Of a stretch of 64,000 bases of DNA, positions 42,835 to 51,244 are shown one piece after another (positions within the stretch are counted from its first letter, which is position 1; each line of letters starts with the position of its first letter). Below the pieces are notes generated by a model. The model was not told the origin of the DNA. It did not search any database and saw only the letters and a list, made by a program, of their open reading frames with translations. The stretch is from Micrococcales bacterium (GTDB taxonomy: Bacteria > Actinomycetota > Actinomycetes > S36-B12 > UBA10799). The DNA lies in assembly GCA_016703125.1 (NCBI GenBank), contig JADJCR010000006.1, positions 124,001-188,000 on the forward strand, given 5' to 3'. The position numbers were made by a program, and so were the translations under genes.

Positions 42835-43096
42835 CTCTCCGACCCTTCACTCGGTGACGCAGCCAGCGCCTGGTCGGGGGCGAGTGCGGTGGTGAGCGCC
42901 TTCTGCCCGTCCTTCGTGACCTGCACGATGAGCGCCCGGAGGTGATGCTTGCTCATCGCCTCACGCGCGACCTTCTCGATCGGCGCAACCATGCGGGGTC
43001 GGCGGTGGCTGCCTGCGAACTTGCCGAGGACGTGGGACTGGTGCTGCCCGAGCACGCGACCAGCAGTGCTGACCCTGCTGCGACGAGCACGGCCAT
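42831..43096 (-). pseudogene. N-terminal remnant of a lipoprotein serine hydrolase (beta-lactamase family)
   Basis: Starting at ATG 43096 the frame gives a lipoprotein signal (MAVLVAAGSALLVACSGS) and a short linker ending ATADPA. After a missing base in a C run near 43000 a second frame continues VAPIEKVAREAMSKHHLRALIVQVTKDGQKALTTAL, which is the N-terminal strand-helix of class C/serine beta-lactamase-like hydrolases. It then runs into LAPDQALAASPSEGSER and stops at 42831, far short of the SxxK motif. It looks like a decayed, truncated gene. Confidence 0.5.
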
Positions 43097-43237
43097 GGCG
43101 CTCTGCCTTCCGACTTCGTGAAGCCGCCACGGCATCTCCAATCCGTCGCGAGAGTTGCCACGCAGCCCTCAGGGGGCCACAGTAGTCACCCCGCGCAGGA
43201 GGTCGCTACGGTCCTTGTCCTGTGCCACGATGACCGA

Positions 43238-44413
43238 ATGGTCACCCGCGGCGTCCTGAGCGCGCTTGTCGCTCTGACGGTGGGCGCGGGGCTCGTGGCA
43301 GGACCCGCCCTTGGTGAGGCGGACCTCTCCGTGACCCGTAGTGCCCAGAAGTTCACCCCGGTGATCCAGAAGGTGCAGGCACAGCCACGCTGGTTCGAGG
43401 GCGACGACGGACGCGTCCATCTTCAGTACGAAGTCCTGCTGATGAATGCCAGCCCGCTGGCCGTTGAGGTGAACTCGGTCGAGGTGCTCGACGGCGGCGG
43501 CCACCTTGTGCGGCGGCTGTCCGGAAAGGCACTGGAATCCGCGATGGGATGGGCGGACGCCACGACCACTCGGATGCTGGAGTCACACGCAGTCGTGCCG
43601 GTCTGGATCGATCTGACGTTTCGCAGGCGCAGTTCGCTTCCCACACGCGTGAAGCAGCGCCTTACGGTGTCCCTTCCGGAGGGTCTGCCTGTGGGCCCCA
43701 AGGTGACGGACACCTCGAAGAGCGTCGAGGTCGCACCAAATGCGGCGAGGGTCATCGCACCGCCGCTGCGCGGGAAGAGGTGGGTAGCGATCGTCGGCGG
43801 CCACCGGCGGGCCTTGCAGCCGGTCAACGGCCGTCTGGAACTGGGTCAGCGATTCGCCGTCGACTTCTCGGCCCAACTCGATCGCAGCGGCGTCTCGGGG
43901 CGCGGCAACCCCTCGCGCAACTCCAGTTACTTCAACTACGGTCAGCCCCTCCTGGCCGTCGGTGACGGGACGGTCGTGGCGGCCGTCGATCGCTATCCCG
44001 ACCAGATCCCGAATGCTCCGGAACCCGTCAGCTTGGCGGCGGCAGACGGCAACCACGTGATCATCAGACTCGCTCGCGGCGTGTACGCGGCGTATGCCCA
44101 CATCAAGCCGGGGACAGTGCGGGTGCGTCCCGGCCAACGGATCAAGGCGGGGCAGGTCCTGGGAAGGCTCGGGAACTCCGGTGCCACGACCGGCCCCCAC
44201 CTGCATTTCCAGTTGATGAGTCGGCCGTCCCTGCTCGACGCGGATGGGTTGCCGTTCGTCGTGCACCGGTTCCGTTTCGACGGACGGGCACCTTCTCTGG
44301 AGGCGTTCATCGACGCCGACCGGGAGGGTACGCCGGTACTGTTCGATCGATCAGGGGCGGGCGATCGCCGTGATCAGGGCTTCACCGGACTCGACGTCGT
44401 GTCCTTCCGCTGA
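43238..44413 (+). CDS. Secreted M23-family (LytM-like) peptidase-domain protein
   Basis: 391-residue exported protein from ATG 43238 with signal peptide VLSALVALTVGAGLVAGPALG. A beta-rich domain (about 30-190) precedes the peptidase-like domain: LLAVGDGTVVAAVDRYPDQIPN, GNHVIIRLARGVYAAYAHIKPGTV, GQVLGRLGNSGATTGPHLHFQL. The second half of the zinc site (HIKPG and HLH) is present. The usual first HxxxD is not: SYFNYGQPLL stands where it should be, and QRFAVDF may supply the acid. This matches a divergent M23 subgroup. It may cut peptidoglycan or be a binding-only homologue. Confidence 0.72.
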   Translation: MVTRGVLSALVALTVGAGLVAGPALGEADLSVTRSAQKFTPVIQKVQAQPRWFEGDDGRVHLQYEVLLMNASPLAVEVNSVEVLDGGGHLVRRLSGKALESAMGWADATTTRMLESHAVVPVWIDLTFRRRSSLPTRVKQRLTVSLPEGLPVGPKVTDTSKSVEVAPNAARVIAPPLRGKRWVAIVGGHRRALQPVNGRLELGQRFAVDFSAQLDRSGVSGRGNPSRNSSYFNYGQPLLAVGDGTVVAAVDRYPDQIPNAPEPVSLAAADGNHVIIRLARGVYAAYAHIKPGTVRVRPGQRIKAGQVLGRLGNSGATTGPHLHFQLMSRPSLLDADGLPFVVHRFRFDGRAPSLEAFIDADREGTPVLFDRSGAGDRRDQGFTGLDVVSFR

Positions 44414-44438
44414 CAAGCCCGGCCTGACCCGCGGACCG

Positions 44439-45995
44439 CTAGCCGGAAGATGCGAAAGGCCGCTGGTCCGGCGTGCACACCGAGCCCGGCTGCGGCGTGA
44501 TCAGATCCACCAGATACTCCACGCGCGCCCGCTCGACGCACTCGCTCAAATCCTGATAGCTGACGTGGCCGTAGCCGTCATGTGTGAGCAACACGGCATT
44601 ACCCAGACGGCGCTGGGCACGCACCGCGTTGTGGTAGGGCGTATTGGGGTCGTACCGGGTGCCGATCAGCAGGATGGGGTTCTTGGTCGAGGCGTTCCAC
44701 GGCCCGCGGTAGTTGTCCTGTCCGGCAACCGGCCATGCAGCGCAGGGCGCCCAGAGCCACCAGCCGTTCACCCTGCCCTGCATGTGGCTGATCCGGTTGA
44801 GGCGTCCGATCACCTGCGGCCACGCCCCCAACCCCTTGCTCGCCGGGGCATCGGCGCACTGGATCGCCGCGGACGTTGACGCGCCTGCCCAGCCTGCAGG
44901 AGTGAGGAACGGGCTGGCTCCGATGTGGAGGGCTGACGCGTCGCCGCTCAGCGCCGCGCTCAGCGCCGCCGCGTTCGCAGGCCACAGGGCCGGATTGCGC
45001 AGCGGTTCGAACTGCGACAGCAACAGGTCGCCCTCACTCAGAACCCCGGGCGGGCTGGCGTCGGGGGCCGGAACCGGTGAGCGCCGTGCCCGCTGGAACA
45101 GTCGGTGCACGAGCTTCGCAGGCGGGCGGGCCCTACCTGCGAGCGCACAGCGGTCAGGACCGGCTCGCCGACACAGGTCGAGGAACTTCGCGAAGACCTC
45201 ATCGGCTCCGCTCACACTGCTCGCGGCACGCGCCTCCGCGTTGCGGACGTACGGCACGGGGTCGACAATGCCGTCGAGCAGCATCGCCCTGACCCTCCCC
45301 GGATACATGTTGGCGTAGGTCTGCCCCAAGAAGGTGCCGTAGGAAAGTCCCACGTAGGTCAGTTCACGATCGCCGACTAGGCCACGGAGGTGGTCGAGAT
45401 CACGCGCGGTGTCCGCAGTCGAGATGTGGGGCAGCAGCCAACCACTGACCTGTCCGCACCGGCGCGCCAGCGAGGCGGTCTTGCGCCGGAACGACCGGGA
45501 CTGCGCCGTGGTCGTGGGGATGGAAACACCTGCCCAGAACCTCGCCGCGCTCCTCTCGTTGCGGAAGCAGCGCACCGGCGTGCTGGCGTTGGTGCCGCGG
45601 GGATCCCAGCTGACCACGTCGAACCGGCCATCCCCCCAGCCGTCCAGATCGTCGCCCGCGCCCTTCACCAGTCCGACGCCCGAACTCCCCGGCCCACCCG
45701 GGTTGATGAACATCGAGCCGAGTCGCTGGTCGGGACGGCTGGCGAGATGGCGGATTACCTTCAGGCTGATCGTGCGTCCACGGGGCCGATCCCAGTCCAG
45801 CGGAACGCGAATCCGGGCGCATTCAAGTCGCTCCCCGCAACTGCGCCAAGTGATGGACATCGCTGGAGACGGCGAGTCCGGCACGCTGCCGGCCGCAACA
45901 CCACCGATCAGAGTCGCGGCCACCAGCGCCACCGCCAGAACGGAGGCAAGGCCAAGCCGCCACCGAACAAGGGACGTCGGCCGCACTGTGGTCAT
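44439..45995 (-). CDS. Secreted tripeptidyl aminopeptidase-like alpha/beta hydrolase (S33)
   Basis: 518-residue exported hydrolase starting at ATG 45995 (AAGGG RBS). The signal peptide is LGLASVLAVALVAATLIGGVAAG. The catalytic fold shows FINPGGPGSSGVGLV (oxyanion hole), VVSWDPRGTNAS, nucleophile VGLSYGTFLGQTYA, the C-terminal ILLIGTRYDPNTPYHNA (acid) and THDGYGHVSY (His). This is the layout of SlpD/SlpE and TAP proteases of streptomycetes, which remove tripeptides or dipeptides from N-termini outside the cell. Cysteines at regular places suggest disulfides. It stands between the M23 gene and the large serine hydrolase. Confidence 0.82.
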   Translation of the reverse strand: MTTVRPTSLVRWRLGLASVLAVALVAATLIGGVAAGSVPDSPSPAMSITWRSCGERLECARIRVPLDWDRPRGRTISLKVIRHLASRPDQRLGSMFINPGGPGSSGVGLVKGAGDDLDGWGDGRFDVVSWDPRGTNASTPVRCFRNERSAARFWAGVSIPTTTAQSRSFRRKTASLARRCGQVSGWLLPHISTADTARDLDHLRGLVGDRELTYVGLSYGTFLGQTYANMYPGRVRAMLLDGIVDPVPYVRNAEARAASSVSGADEVFAKFLDLCRRAGPDRCALAGRARPPAKLVHRLFQRARRSPVPAPDASPPGVLSEGDLLLSQFEPLRNPALWPANAAALSAALSGDASALHIGASPFLTPAGWAGASTSAAIQCADAPASKGLGAWPQVIGRLNRISHMQGRVNGWWLWAPCAAWPVAGQDNYRGPWNASTKNPILLIGTRYDPNTPYHNAVRAQRRLGNAVLLTHDGYGHVSYQDLSECVERARVEYLVDLITPQPGSVCTPDQRPFASSG

Positions 45996-46070
45996 GAGGA
46001 GCATCCCTTCACAGCGGATCCCCCACACTACCCGCGCGGCGACACCGCGGATAGTCTCCGGAACCCGGCC

Positions 46071-48158
46071 CTACTGCACCACGACAGTGGGCTTGCTCCC
46101 CGCTGGACCGAAGACCGCCAGGTAGGACCCTGCCGGCGCCTCGGTGGTCGCCGTGGCTCCCGCACCGGACTCCAGCAGCGACAACTTCTCGTCGTAGAGT
46201 TTCCACTCGCCTTGGCCGGAGACGGTCACGTTCGAGTCACTGGGGACCCGGCGCCACTCGACATGACCTTCTGCGCCGACGGTGACCGCATTGCTGCCGG
46301 CGGAGAGGCTGGTCACAGTCGCAGCCGATTGCAGGAGGCTGCTGCTGAACCTCAGGTACTCCTGCCCGTCATGCTGTGAGAACTCGAAGTCGTACATGTC
46401 CCGCCCCGTCATCAGCGGAACCTCGACGAACATCGATCCGAAGCTGTCGCTGGCCATGGCATCGAACGGCACCGAGTCGACGAGCGCCCCCCGGGCCAGG
46501 AGGTAGCCGGACAGGCCTGGAATGTCTGCGATCTCGACGGAAGGCGGACCGCCGAAGCTCCAGAAGATCGAACTCGGATCCTCGTTGGCCAGCAGCCACT
46601 GGCTGCCCACACGATTGCGCCAGACCGGCGACAACGATCCCCCCGGCCGCACGCGCTGGCCGATGGTCGCCTGGGCGCGGAACGTCCCCGTTCCCCCGAT
46701 CGCGCGTGACACAAGGTAGGTGCGATCCCAGGCCTTGACCAACCTGATCGACTGACCCGGGTTCTTCGTGGCCCAGAAGGCTCCCCCGGCCCGTCGCACG
46801 TACCGACCTGGTTGACGCTCCCACGTGCCGTCGGACAGCAGCGAGAACCGTAACGATCGACCCTTGCCCTCGGTCACCTTGACGGCCACGTTCTGCGCCA
46901 GGTACATCCCGGTTACCCGCTTGACCTGCTTCGGTGTCGGCTTGTCCTTGGCGGGCTTGTCGGTGGAGATCGGCTTGGGCATCTGCTTGACCGCACCGGT
47001 TTCGACCAGGGCATTGAGCAGTACGGTCGCCCCGATGGTCTCTGCACTGCCCGAACTGAAGGTCAGTCCGGCGCCCTCGACAACCACCGCCAGCCCGTGG
47101 TCCGGCGCGACCATGAAGGCGGCGTGGTACTGGACCAGATCGCCGCCCTTGGTCCAGCCGCGGACCCCGACGGACTTCAGCGCGGGGTCCTCGACGGAGT
47201 CCCAACCGAGCCCGTAGCGGAAGGCACTCGGCGGCGCGGCCCGCAGGGTCGTGGTCGTCTGATCGGTGCCCATCTGCTGCACAGCGGAACTCGACAGGAT
47301 GCGCTTGCCCCCGACGACACCGTCTCCGGTGAAGATCATGGCCAGCCGGGCCATGTCGTCAGAGGTGGACAGCATGCCGCCCGCAGCAAGGATGTTGGGG
47401 ACCTGGAGCGGATCGACCTTCCCCTTCTGGATGACCGGAGCGACATTGCGGGGCAGCGGCGTCGAGGTCAGATAGACCGAGTTCTCCATGCCCAACGGTT
47501 TCAGGATGTTCTTGGCGACGTAGTCCGCGTACGGCACGCCGGAGACCCGCTCCACCACCAGTCCCGCCAGCGTGAAGCAGTCGTTGCAGTACACGTTCAT
47601 GGCACCCGGTGTGGTCTTCAACCGTGAATCCCGCAGGCCGCGCAGGACTCGGTCGACGTAGGAACCTACGGGCTTGTAGGTGACCCCGTCGGCATAGTCC
47701 GTGCCGGGCAGCCCGGCGGAATGGTTGAGCAGCATCCGGACGGTGATCTGCCGGTACTGCGGCGACGCCATGCTGAAGTCCGGGATATAGCGGACCACAG
47801 GTGCGTCGAGGGAGACCTTACCGGCGTCGACCAACTGCATGACGGCGATCGCGGTGACCGTCTTGCCCACGGATCCGACCCCGTACATGGCTTTGGGAGA
47901 GGGTTTCTTGCCGGCGGTGTTGCCGCGCCCGAAGGTCTGGCGCCACACCACCTTGCCGTTGGCGACCAGCGCCACCGACGCCGAGGTTGCGCTCGTCTGC
48001 TTGAGCGCGGACCGGACCGCCTTGCGGCCCTCCTTGATCGTCGTGGTGAACGTCGGAGCCGGTTGCTTGCTCGCGGTTTCCGAGGCCTGGACGGCGGGCA
48101 CGCCGCCAAGGACCGTCGCGGTGGCGACGGTGGCCAGCAGGATCTTGGTGATGCGCAT
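46071..48158 (-). CDS. Large secreted serine hydrolase, beta-lactamase/class C family (paralogue 1)
   Basis: 695-residue exported protein with signal peptide MRITKILLATVATATVLGG ending near VQA-SET. The catalytic domain has S96-V-G-K99 (SxxK), Y190-C-N192 (YxN) and LLNHSAGLPG, as in class C beta-lactamase-like peptidases and esterases. A C-terminal half of about 280 residues (from about residue 410) with lipocalin-like beta sequence follows, ending VAVFGPAGSKPTVVVQ-like. Two cysteines in YCNDCF flank the motif. It may act on D-amino-acid peptides, esters or lactones outside the cell. A close paralogue lies at 60362-62440, and both share the same leader hairpin. Confidence 0.8.
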   Translation of the reverse strand: MRITKILLATVATATVLGGVPAVQASETASKQPAPTFTTTIKEGRKAVRSALKQTSATSASVALVANGKVVWRQTFGRGNTAGKKPSPKAMYGVGSVGKTVTAIAVMQLVDAGKVSLDAPVVRYIPDFSMASPQYRQITVRMLLNHSAGLPGTDYADGVTYKPVGSYVDRVLRGLRDSRLKTTPGAMNVYCNDCFTLAGLVVERVSGVPYADYVAKNILKPLGMENSVYLTSTPLPRNVAPVIQKGKVDPLQVPNILAAGGMLSTSDDMARLAMIFTGDGVVGGKRILSSSAVQQMGTDQTTTTLRAAPPSAFRYGLGWDSVEDPALKSVGVRGWTKGGDLVQYHAAFMVAPDHGLAVVVEGAGLTFSSGSAETIGATVLLNALVETGAVKQMPKPISTDKPAKDKPTPKQVKRVTGMYLAQNVAVKVTEGKGRSLRFSLLSDGTWERQPGRYVRRAGGAFWATKNPGQSIRLVKAWDRTYLVSRAIGGTGTFRAQATIGQRVRPGGSLSPVWRNRVGSQWLLANEDPSSIFWSFGGPPSVEIADIPGLSGYLLARGALVDSVPFDAMASDSFGSMFVEVPLMTGRDMYDFEFSQHDGQEYLRFSSSLLQSAATVTSLSAGSNAVTVGAEGHVEWRRVPSDSNVTVSGQGEWKLYDEKLSLLESGAGATATTEAPAGSYLAVFGPAGSKPTVVVQ

Positions 48159-48176
48159 TTCGTCAGCCCCTCACGT

Positions 48177-48192
48177 CACGCAGGGCTGCGTG
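48177..48192 (-). promoter_or_regulatory. Conserved leader inverted repeat of serine hydrolase 1
   Basis: CACGCAG, GG, CTGCGTG: perfect 7-bp arms 19 bp upstream of ATG 48158, directly before GAGGGG (RBS). A TAGGGT -10 box lies about 12 nt further upstream, so the repeat is in the 5' leader. The same arrangement precedes the paralogue at 62461-62476. Confidence 0.6.
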
Positions 48193-48244
48193 CACGAGAT
48201 CGACCCTAAGCGACGCAGGGTGGTGATGCCCGGTCTGGCCGCGA

Positions 48245-48850
48245 TCAGGACCACAGGCTCGGTCCATTGTCGGTGCCTGGCGCGACAAGCCGCAAGACAG
48301 TCTCGGCCACCAGCGCCGAGGCATCGTCGAGCGACAGGCCGGCCTGACGCAACGTGTTCAGCGTGACCGGGTGCGTGAGTCCGAATACCGCGCTGCGCAC
48401 ACGATCGTCGGCCAGCGCCGGACCCAGGACCCGCGTGTACAACGCACCGACCGCCTCCCAGAAGTTCGCTTGCCCGTCGCGCAGCGCCTGGTTGTCCATC
48501 TCGTACCGGAAGACCTCGAACCACGGCGTGCTGCGGTCGTAGAACGCGAACACCTCCCGGACCAGGCGCCGCACCCGCGGGGCATGCCCGGACTCGGTCC
48601 ACTCGCGGTCGTCGGGAATCCGGATGTCCTCGGTCAGGCGCGACACCACAACGCGAGCGAGTTCCTCGGCCGTTCCGAAATGATTCAGGATCGTCGCGGG
48701 CGACACATCGGCCCGGCGGGCGACAGTCTGCAGGCTCGTGGCACCGATACCGCGCTCGCGGTAACTGGCCAGGGCTGCGTCCACGATTCGCTCGCGGGTG
48801 CCTGCGGCCCGGGCAGCCCGCACCGTCATCGAATACGGCCTCCGCGCCAT
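48245..48850 (-). CDS. TetR-family transcriptional regulator
   Basis: 201-residue repressor from ATG 48850 (GGGAGAGGG RBS). The N-terminal helix-turn-helix reads TRERIVDAALASYRERGIGATSLQTVARRADVSPATILNHFG, typical of TetR. The ligand-binding part is divergent (FYDRSTPWFEVFRYEMDNQALRDG). It is divergently transcribed from an alpha/beta-hydrolase-fold gene. The gap carries a two-copy 11-bp repeat that forms the hydrolase promoter, so repression of both genes is likely. Confidence 0.87.
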   Translation of the reverse strand: MARRPYSMTVRAARAAGTRERIVDAALASYRERGIGATSLQTVARRADVSPATILNHFGTAEELARVVVSRLTEDIRIPDDREWTESGHAPRVRRLVREVFAFYDRSTPWFEVFRYEMDNQALRDGQANFWEAVGALYTRVLGPALADDRVRSAVFGLTHPVTLNTLRQAGLSLDDASALVAETVLRLVAPGTDNGPSLWS

Positions 48851-48865
48851 CCCTCTCCCCTACTA

Positions 48866-48911
48866 ATTGACTGAATGGTCTATTGACTGAATATTGCGTT
48901 CATCGTAATGT
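48866..48911 (+). promoter_or_regulatory. TetR operator (ATTGACTGAAT x2) and hydrolase promoter
   Basis: ATTGACTGAAT occurs at 48866-48876 and 48882-48892 (16-bp period). The second copy supplies the -35 TTGACT (48883-48888), which is 17 bp from the -10 TAATGT (48906-48911), a near-ideal promoter for the gene at 48947. Binding by the divergent TetR protein would block the -35. Confidence 0.65.
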
Positions 48912-48946
48912 CGGGGACGCCGGCCGTCAAACCACTGGAGGCTCCG

Positions 48947-49783
48947 ATGTCACAGCTCGTACCGACCCGGGTGGGCACGCTGCGAGTGGACGTGCAGGAC
49001 GCTGGCGACCACCTTCCGGCCGCCCTGCTCTGGCACAGCCTGTTCGTCGACGAACGCAGTTGGGAGCGCGTCGTCCCCTACCTTTCGCGGGACCGGCGGC
49101 TCATCAATGTGAGGGGACCCGGCCATGGCGGGAGCGGCGACGCCGGCCATCGCTACTCGATACTGGACTGCGCCGAGGCCGCGCTGGAGATCCTCGACAT
49201 GATCGGTGTCCAGGGCCCTGTTGACTGGGTCGGCAACGCGTGGGGAGGCCACGTCGGGATCGTGTTCGCGGCGAGCCATCCGGACCGGATCCGAACCCTG
49301 GTCACGGCCGGGACCCCGGTCCACCCGTACCCGCTGTCCGGCAGGTTGAGCACCCAAGCGATGGTTGCCGTCTACTGGCTCCTCGGCCCCGTCGGTTACC
49401 TCACCAACGCTGTGGTCGAGGCCCTGCTCTCCGAATCGACCCGTGCCGAGGACACGCCCGCTGCCGACCTCGTCCGGGACTCGTTCATGCGCGCTGATCG
49501 ACATGGCATGGCCAATGCCGTGGTCTCCATCTCCCTCAGACGACCCGACCTCACTCCCCTGCTTCCCGAGGTGCAGGTGCCCACTCTGTTCATCACCGGT
49601 TCGGACCACCCGGACTGGTCACCGGAGCAGGTGCGGGCGGCCGCGGCCCTGCTCCCGCGCGGATCCAGCCACGTGATCGACCGTGCCGCGTATCTCGTGC
49701 CGCTAGAAGCACCCGCCGAGTTCAGCGGCTGCGTGCGCGAGTTCTGGGCAATCCATCCTGCAGGAGCCGCCCGCGTCGACTGA
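48947..49783 (+). CDS. Alpha/beta-hydrolase-fold protein lacking catalytic Ser and His (probable pseudoenzyme)
   Basis: 278-residue cytoplasmic protein from ATG 48947 (GGAGG RBS). The fold is clear: LLWHSLFVDERSW, NVRGPGHGGSGDAG, LEILDMIGVQGPVDWVGNAWGGHVGIVFA and LFITGSDHPDWSPEQV. The nucleophile elbow reads GNAWGG, with Ala98 where serine is needed, and the histidine position reads AAYLVPLEAP instead of GHLVPLEAP. Both catalytic residues therefore seem to be replaced, while the fold is kept. It may bind a ligand, for instance to modulate the divergent TetR repressor, or belong to a subgroup with different chemistry. No frameshift or stop is present. Confidence 0.75.
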   Translation: MSQLVPTRVGTLRVDVQDAGDHLPAALLWHSLFVDERSWERVVPYLSRDRRLINVRGPGHGGSGDAGHRYSILDCAEAALEILDMIGVQGPVDWVGNAWGGHVGIVFAASHPDRIRTLVTAGTPVHPYPLSGRLSTQAMVAVYWLLGPVGYLTNAVVEALLSESTRAEDTPAADLVRDSFMRADRHGMANAVVSISLRRPDLTPLLPEVQVPTLFITGSDHPDWSPEQVRAAAALLPRGSSHVIDRAAYLVPLEAPAEFSGCVREFWAIHPAGAARVD

Positions 49784-49790
49784 GCGGGGG

Positions 49791-50190
49791 CTAGTCGAGG
49801 GACCAGAACCGAACCCCGTACGCATCGAAACCCCATGTCGTACGTGGCCACCACCTCCATCTCGTTGGTGCGCATGACCGCCGCGTGCAGCGCGTCCCGC
49901 ACGGATCCGCCGTGCTCGCGCAGGAGGTCCAGGCACCTGTCGGTGTCGGCGAGGGTGACGGGCAGGACCTCGGCGCAGAGCTGGACCATCAGGGCATACA
50001 CCGTGCCGGCTACCTCCGGCAGGCCAAGCCGGTGGTAGCGGTGCAAGATCTCCTGCAGAACCTCCGTGCTGGTCACCGCGTGGATCTCGCCGCGCTGGAC
50101 GCGGCCCAGGAACCGCAGGCAAGGATCCTTGTGCGGATGAGGCGCCCCGGCCGCGTACATAGGGATGTTCGAATCGACGAAGACCTTCAT
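49791..50190 (-). CDS. vapC: PIN-domain toxin (VapC-like), frameshifted near the end
   Basis: 132-residue ribonuclease-type toxin. The acidic active-site residues fit the PIN fold: D6 (KVFVDSNIPMY), E43 (STEVLQEIL), D99 (GSVRDALHAA) and D118 (VATYDMGF). Near 49834 the frame is off by one extra base. With it removed the end reads GFDAYGVRFWSLD and stops at TAG 49791-49793, the common PIN C-terminus. The span is 3n+1. It overlaps the antitoxin gene by 4 bp and is cotranscribed behind it. It is expected to cleave tRNA or other RNA when free of antitoxin. Confidence 0.75.
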
Positions 50191-50414
50191 CCGTACCGCG
50201 CGTCGATCTCGGCGACCATCTGCTCGATGTCCGCGGTGGGTGCGTTGATCCCTGCCAGCGTGGCCACGGGGTCCGCGTCGGCGATGCGCTGTGCTAGCGC
50301 GGCCTCGATGGCACTTCTCACGAACTCCCCCTTGGAGACACGTTCACGCGCTGCGGCCTGAGCCAGTGCCAGATCCAGCTCCTCTGGGATGAGGACCTGC
50401 AATCTGTGGCTCAT
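50187..50414 (-). CDS. vapB: Ribbon-helix-helix antitoxin (VapB-like)
   Basis: 75-residue antitoxin from ATG 50414. The N-terminal ribbon-helix-helix (SHRLQVLIPEELDLALAQAAARERVSKGEFVRSAIEAAL) binds DNA, and the acidic C-terminal tail (DIEQMVAEIDARYG) is the usual toxin-neutralising segment. The start seems leaderless, 6 nt after a TAACAT -10 box. An AGTCA...TGACT inverted repeat in the promoter is the likely autoregulatory site. Confidence 0.8.
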   Translation of the reverse strand: MSHRLQVLIPEELDLALAQAAARERVSKGEFVRSAIEAALAQRIADADPVATLAGINAPTADIEQMVAEIDARYG

Positions 50415-50420
50415 ATGCTC

Positions 50421-50443
50421 ATGTTAGTCAGTGTGTAGTGACT
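50421..50443 (-). promoter_or_regulatory. VapBC promoter and operator
   Basis: Minus-strand TAACAT (complement of 50421-50426) is 6 nt from ATG 50414. Immediately upstream, AGTCA (50426-50430) and TGACT (50439-50443) form an inverted repeat around 8 nt, placed to occlude the promoter. Confidence 0.45.
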
Positions 50444-50509
50444 GGGTCCAGGGCCGTGAATGCGCTGCCTCGGCGGACAATGGCGGTACATCGATTTGGG
50501 AGGTCCTCC

Positions 50510-51166
50510 ATGGCCGCATTCCTCGCCCGTCGGCGCACCGCCGTCATCGCGTTCATCATCGGCCTGCTCCTTGCCAGTGCTGGCACGGCGACCGCTGCCC
50601 GCCTCATCACGAGCAAGGACATCAAGAACGGCACCATCAAGGCGAAGGACCTGTCCAAGCCCCTGCGGAGCAAGCTGAACGCACCGGGTCCGCAGGGCCC
50701 CAAGGGCGACACGGGCGAGCGGGGCGCAGCTGGCCCGAGTTGGGCCGCTGCCGGCACGGCCGGTCCGACGAGCACGCAGAACACCCCCGACCTCACTGGC
50801 TACACGGTCGCCGGCTACCCCCAGACGTTCACGGTGCCGGAGTCCGGGCCGGTCCTCGCCTCCACCTCCGTGAGCATCACGATCACCTGCGACGGCCCGG
50901 ACAGCCCCACGTACAACTGCGGCACGAACTGGGCGCTGGCGATCGACGGCCAACCCCTCAGGGGCAGCGGGTTCGGCAGCAGCGTCTCCAGCCCGGGGGG
51001 GCCGACAACGCGTGAGTTGACACTCTTCGGGACTCTGGCGGATCTGCCCGCCGGCGAACACACGCTGCGCGTGTACACCAAGCAGTTCCTGGATGGTGGC
51101 GCATCCGGCAGCGTGTCGGTGGCCTCCTGGGCGTTCAGCGTGCAGCGCGTGGGCTCGGTGCAGTGA
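50510..51166 (+). CDS. Membrane-anchored protein with short collagen-like stretch
   Basis: 218-residue exported or anchored protein from ATG 50510 (GGGAGG RBS). Helix RTAVIAFIIGLLLASAGTATA is followed by ARLITSKDIKNGTIKAKDLS, a motif common in actinobacterial surface proteins, then five collagen-type GXY triplets (GPQGPKGDTGERGAAGP). The C-terminal 110 residues form a beta-rich domain with two cysteines (ITCDGPDSPTYNCGTNW) and an ELTLFGTLADLPAGEHTLRV end. A surface or adhesive role is likely. Domain not recognised further. Confidence 0.65.
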   Translation: MAAFLARRRTAVIAFIIGLLLASAGTATAARLITSKDIKNGTIKAKDLSKPLRSKLNAPGPQGPKGDTGERGAAGPSWAAAGTAGPTSTQNTPDLTGYTVAGYPQTFTVPESGPVLASTSVSITITCDGPDSPTYNCGTNWALAIDGQPLRGSGFGSSVSSPGGPTTRELTLFGTLADLPAGEHTLRVYTKQFLDGGASGSVSVASWAFSVQRVGSVQ

Positions 51167-51244
51167 CACTCTGAGAACCCATTCCGGCTCGGGTTCCAGC
51201 GGGGATTCGTTCGGCACCCAGCACCGGCATGGAACCATTGCGCC

